Source of the DNA: Hyphochytrium catenoides
Taxonomy: Eukaryota > Sar > Hyphochytriomycetes > Hyphochytriales > Hyphochytriaceae
Direction of reading: 5' to 3'
Assembly: GCA_900088475.1 (NCBI GenBank)
Contig: FLMG01000436.1
Location: forward strand, 3,792 to 46,788
Length of the DNA: 42,997 nucleotides
Shown here: piece after piece, positions 41,935-42,997 of the stretch
How positions within the stretch are numbered: position 1 is the first letter of the stretch
Layout: each line of letters opens with the position of its first letter
The notes under the pieces: model-generated
Database searches by the model: none
What the model was told of the DNA's origin: nothing
Seen by the model: only the letters and a program-made list of their open reading frames with translations
Program-made: the position numbers and the translations under genes

Positions 41935-42997
41935 CCTCCCCGCAGGTCCAGACTTCCTGAGTGTCCGGCGGTCTCCGCCTTGTCCTCCCCGGAAAGTAGA
42001 CTTTGTCTTACGACGGATGTGTGTGGACGGGACAATTCCGAGTTGCGGAAGAAGTTCTCGGAAATGAGGTGCTGGTAACGCCTTGGTGAGAATGTCGGCA
42101 GTCATCTTCTTGGTTGGACAGTGTTGCAATTCCAAGACTTTGCGATTCACCTGATCTCTAACCACACAGTGTTCGACATCAATATATTTCGATTTTGGTC
42201 TCGGCATCTCGCACACTGTTATTGTGCTCTTGTTGTCTTGATGTGCGAGGATAATGGGTCTACTCAGAGGATACTGAAGCTCCTGTAAGAAATAAGAGAT
42301 GTGTTCTGCATGTTTGGCTCCGGTCCACAGTGAGATGCACTCAGCTTCAGTGGTTGAAGAAGCCACTATGTCTTGCTTCTTAGCCTTCCAACTAAAAGCA
42401 CCAGTCCCCAGTGTAAGAAAGTAGCCTGAGATGGATTTCCTGTCCATAAGATCATTCGCCCAGGATGCGTCTGCAAAGAGTTGTAGTCTTGGACTCTGAT
42501 TGATGATGTCTGGGGTTCTTCTCCTCCTAGACATAAGAAATGGTCTGCTGCAATCCCTTTCACTTATCTCAGTATCCGCTTCACAGCGGTCCAGTGAGTC
42601 TGTCTATAGTTAGTCATATTATGCTGGCTAACCGATTGTACCGCGAAGGCTATATTCGGCCTGGAGGCTACCATCAGATGCATAAGACTGCCAACAGCAT
42701 TCCTGTACGGTATCTTGAAAATATTGCTCCTCTTCAGAAGTCAGCGTAGAAAGAGAGTCTGCCTTGGGTAGCTTTTCACCAGGAGTAACAGGCGTGCTGA
42801 TTGGGTTACAATCTTCCATGCCATAACGCTTCAGAAGGTCGTGAATAAATCTTCGTTGGCGAAGGTAGATTTTCCGATTCTTTCGATCCTAATAACTTCT
42901 ACCCCTAGGAAGTATTGGAGTTCTCCTAAGTCCTTCACATCAATTCTGTCCTTTAGAAGTCCTTTAACTTGATCCGCACGATTGTTGCTTGGCGCGA
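41929..42997 (-). pseudogene. Copia reverse transcriptase end and RNase H (frameshifted, cut by the window edge)
   Basis: Minus-strand frames read 'VKDLGELQYFLGVEV', 'FIHDLLKRYGMEDCNPISTP', 'SRPNIAFAVQSVSQ' and 'HWTAVKRILR', the C-terminal reverse transcriptase blocks, spread over at least three frames. The RNase H part (42534-41929) is open and has 'LQLFADASWANDLMDRKSIS' and 'SWKAKKQDIVASSTTEAE', with 'HQDNKS' and 'DVEHCVVRDQV' further on. The element continues beyond the window. Confidence 0.85.
41935..41946 (-). promoter_or_regulatory. Polypurine tract next to the 3' LTR
   Basis: The minus-strand word 'cctgcggggagg' immediately precedes the LTR, the expected plus-strand primer site of an LTR retrotransposon. 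Confidence 0.6.

Noticed and set aside
1-42997. tRNA, rRNA genes and CRISPR arrays
   Set aside because: No B-box in a tRNA context, no rRNA-like block and no spacer-repeat pattern was seen by eye; the tandem arrays present have no unique spacers.

Overview
This window looks like nuclear DNA of a filamentous or algal protist, most probably a stramenopile. The best lineage clue is the chitin-deacetylase-like gene near 29-31 kb. Its two C-terminal PAN/apple modules have the cysteine and 'GGTCWLK' pattern I know from oomycete cell-wall proteins (CBEL type). A nearby surface protein has a small Cys-rich module that also recalls oomycete secreted proteins. Short GT-AG introns, Copia retroelements, LINE tails and long repeat-rich intergenic stretches all say eukaryote. 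I cannot name a species, and another heterokont or related protist is possible.

Layout. 1-1.8 kb: non-coding, opening with a GA microsatellite. 1.8-2.2 kb: a decayed, twice-deleted relic of the large gene at 7.5-13.4 kb. 2.3-4.2 kb (minus): a membrane protein built from two homologous six-helix halves. 5.3-6.5 kb: copy 1 of a roughly 1.2 kb dispersed repeat. 7.5-13.4 kb (minus): the most interesting locus. It encodes two seven-bladed WD40 propellers with a RanBP2-type zinc finger between them, then a helical/coiled-coil region, a protein kinase, a HECT-like domain and a C-terminal RZ-type zinc finger. A 66-nt phase-0 intron joins the WD40 part to the rest, and one in-frame TAG lies between coiled coil and kinase. 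14.9-17.2 kb: repeats, including copy 2 of the dispersed repeat. 18.7-19.2 kb (minus): a small four-helix membrane protein resembling hydroxylaminobenzene mutase/styrene-oxide isomerase. 20.8-21.4 kb: three tandem units of about 230 bp. 23.0-23.6 kb (plus): a secreted six-cysteine protein of unknown family. 25.7-27.8 kb: more dispersed repeats and an assembly gap inside a GA tract. 28.8-31.2 kb (plus): secreted CE4 deacetylase with a mucin-like linker and two PAN modules, one 185-nt intron. 32.7-33.8 kb (minus): a single-pass surface protein, convergent with the deacetylase. 35.3-37.6 kb: two LINE C-terminal tails. 38.9-43.0 kb: a Copia graveyard with a plus-strand pol fragment, two non-matching LTRs, a gag region and an RT/RNase H region, mostly minus strand and frameshifted.

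How the genes may relate. I see no operon-like organisation. The deacetylase and its convergent neighbour are both cell-surface or wall proteins. The WD40-kinase-HECT-RZ gene reads as a large intracellular signalling or ubiquitin-type protein. Its uniform WD40 repeats recall fast-evolving recognition repeats of fungal and bacterial NLR-type proteins, and its RZ finger is the type found in RNF213 and ZNFX1. A sensing or defence role is therefore a reasonable but unproven inference.
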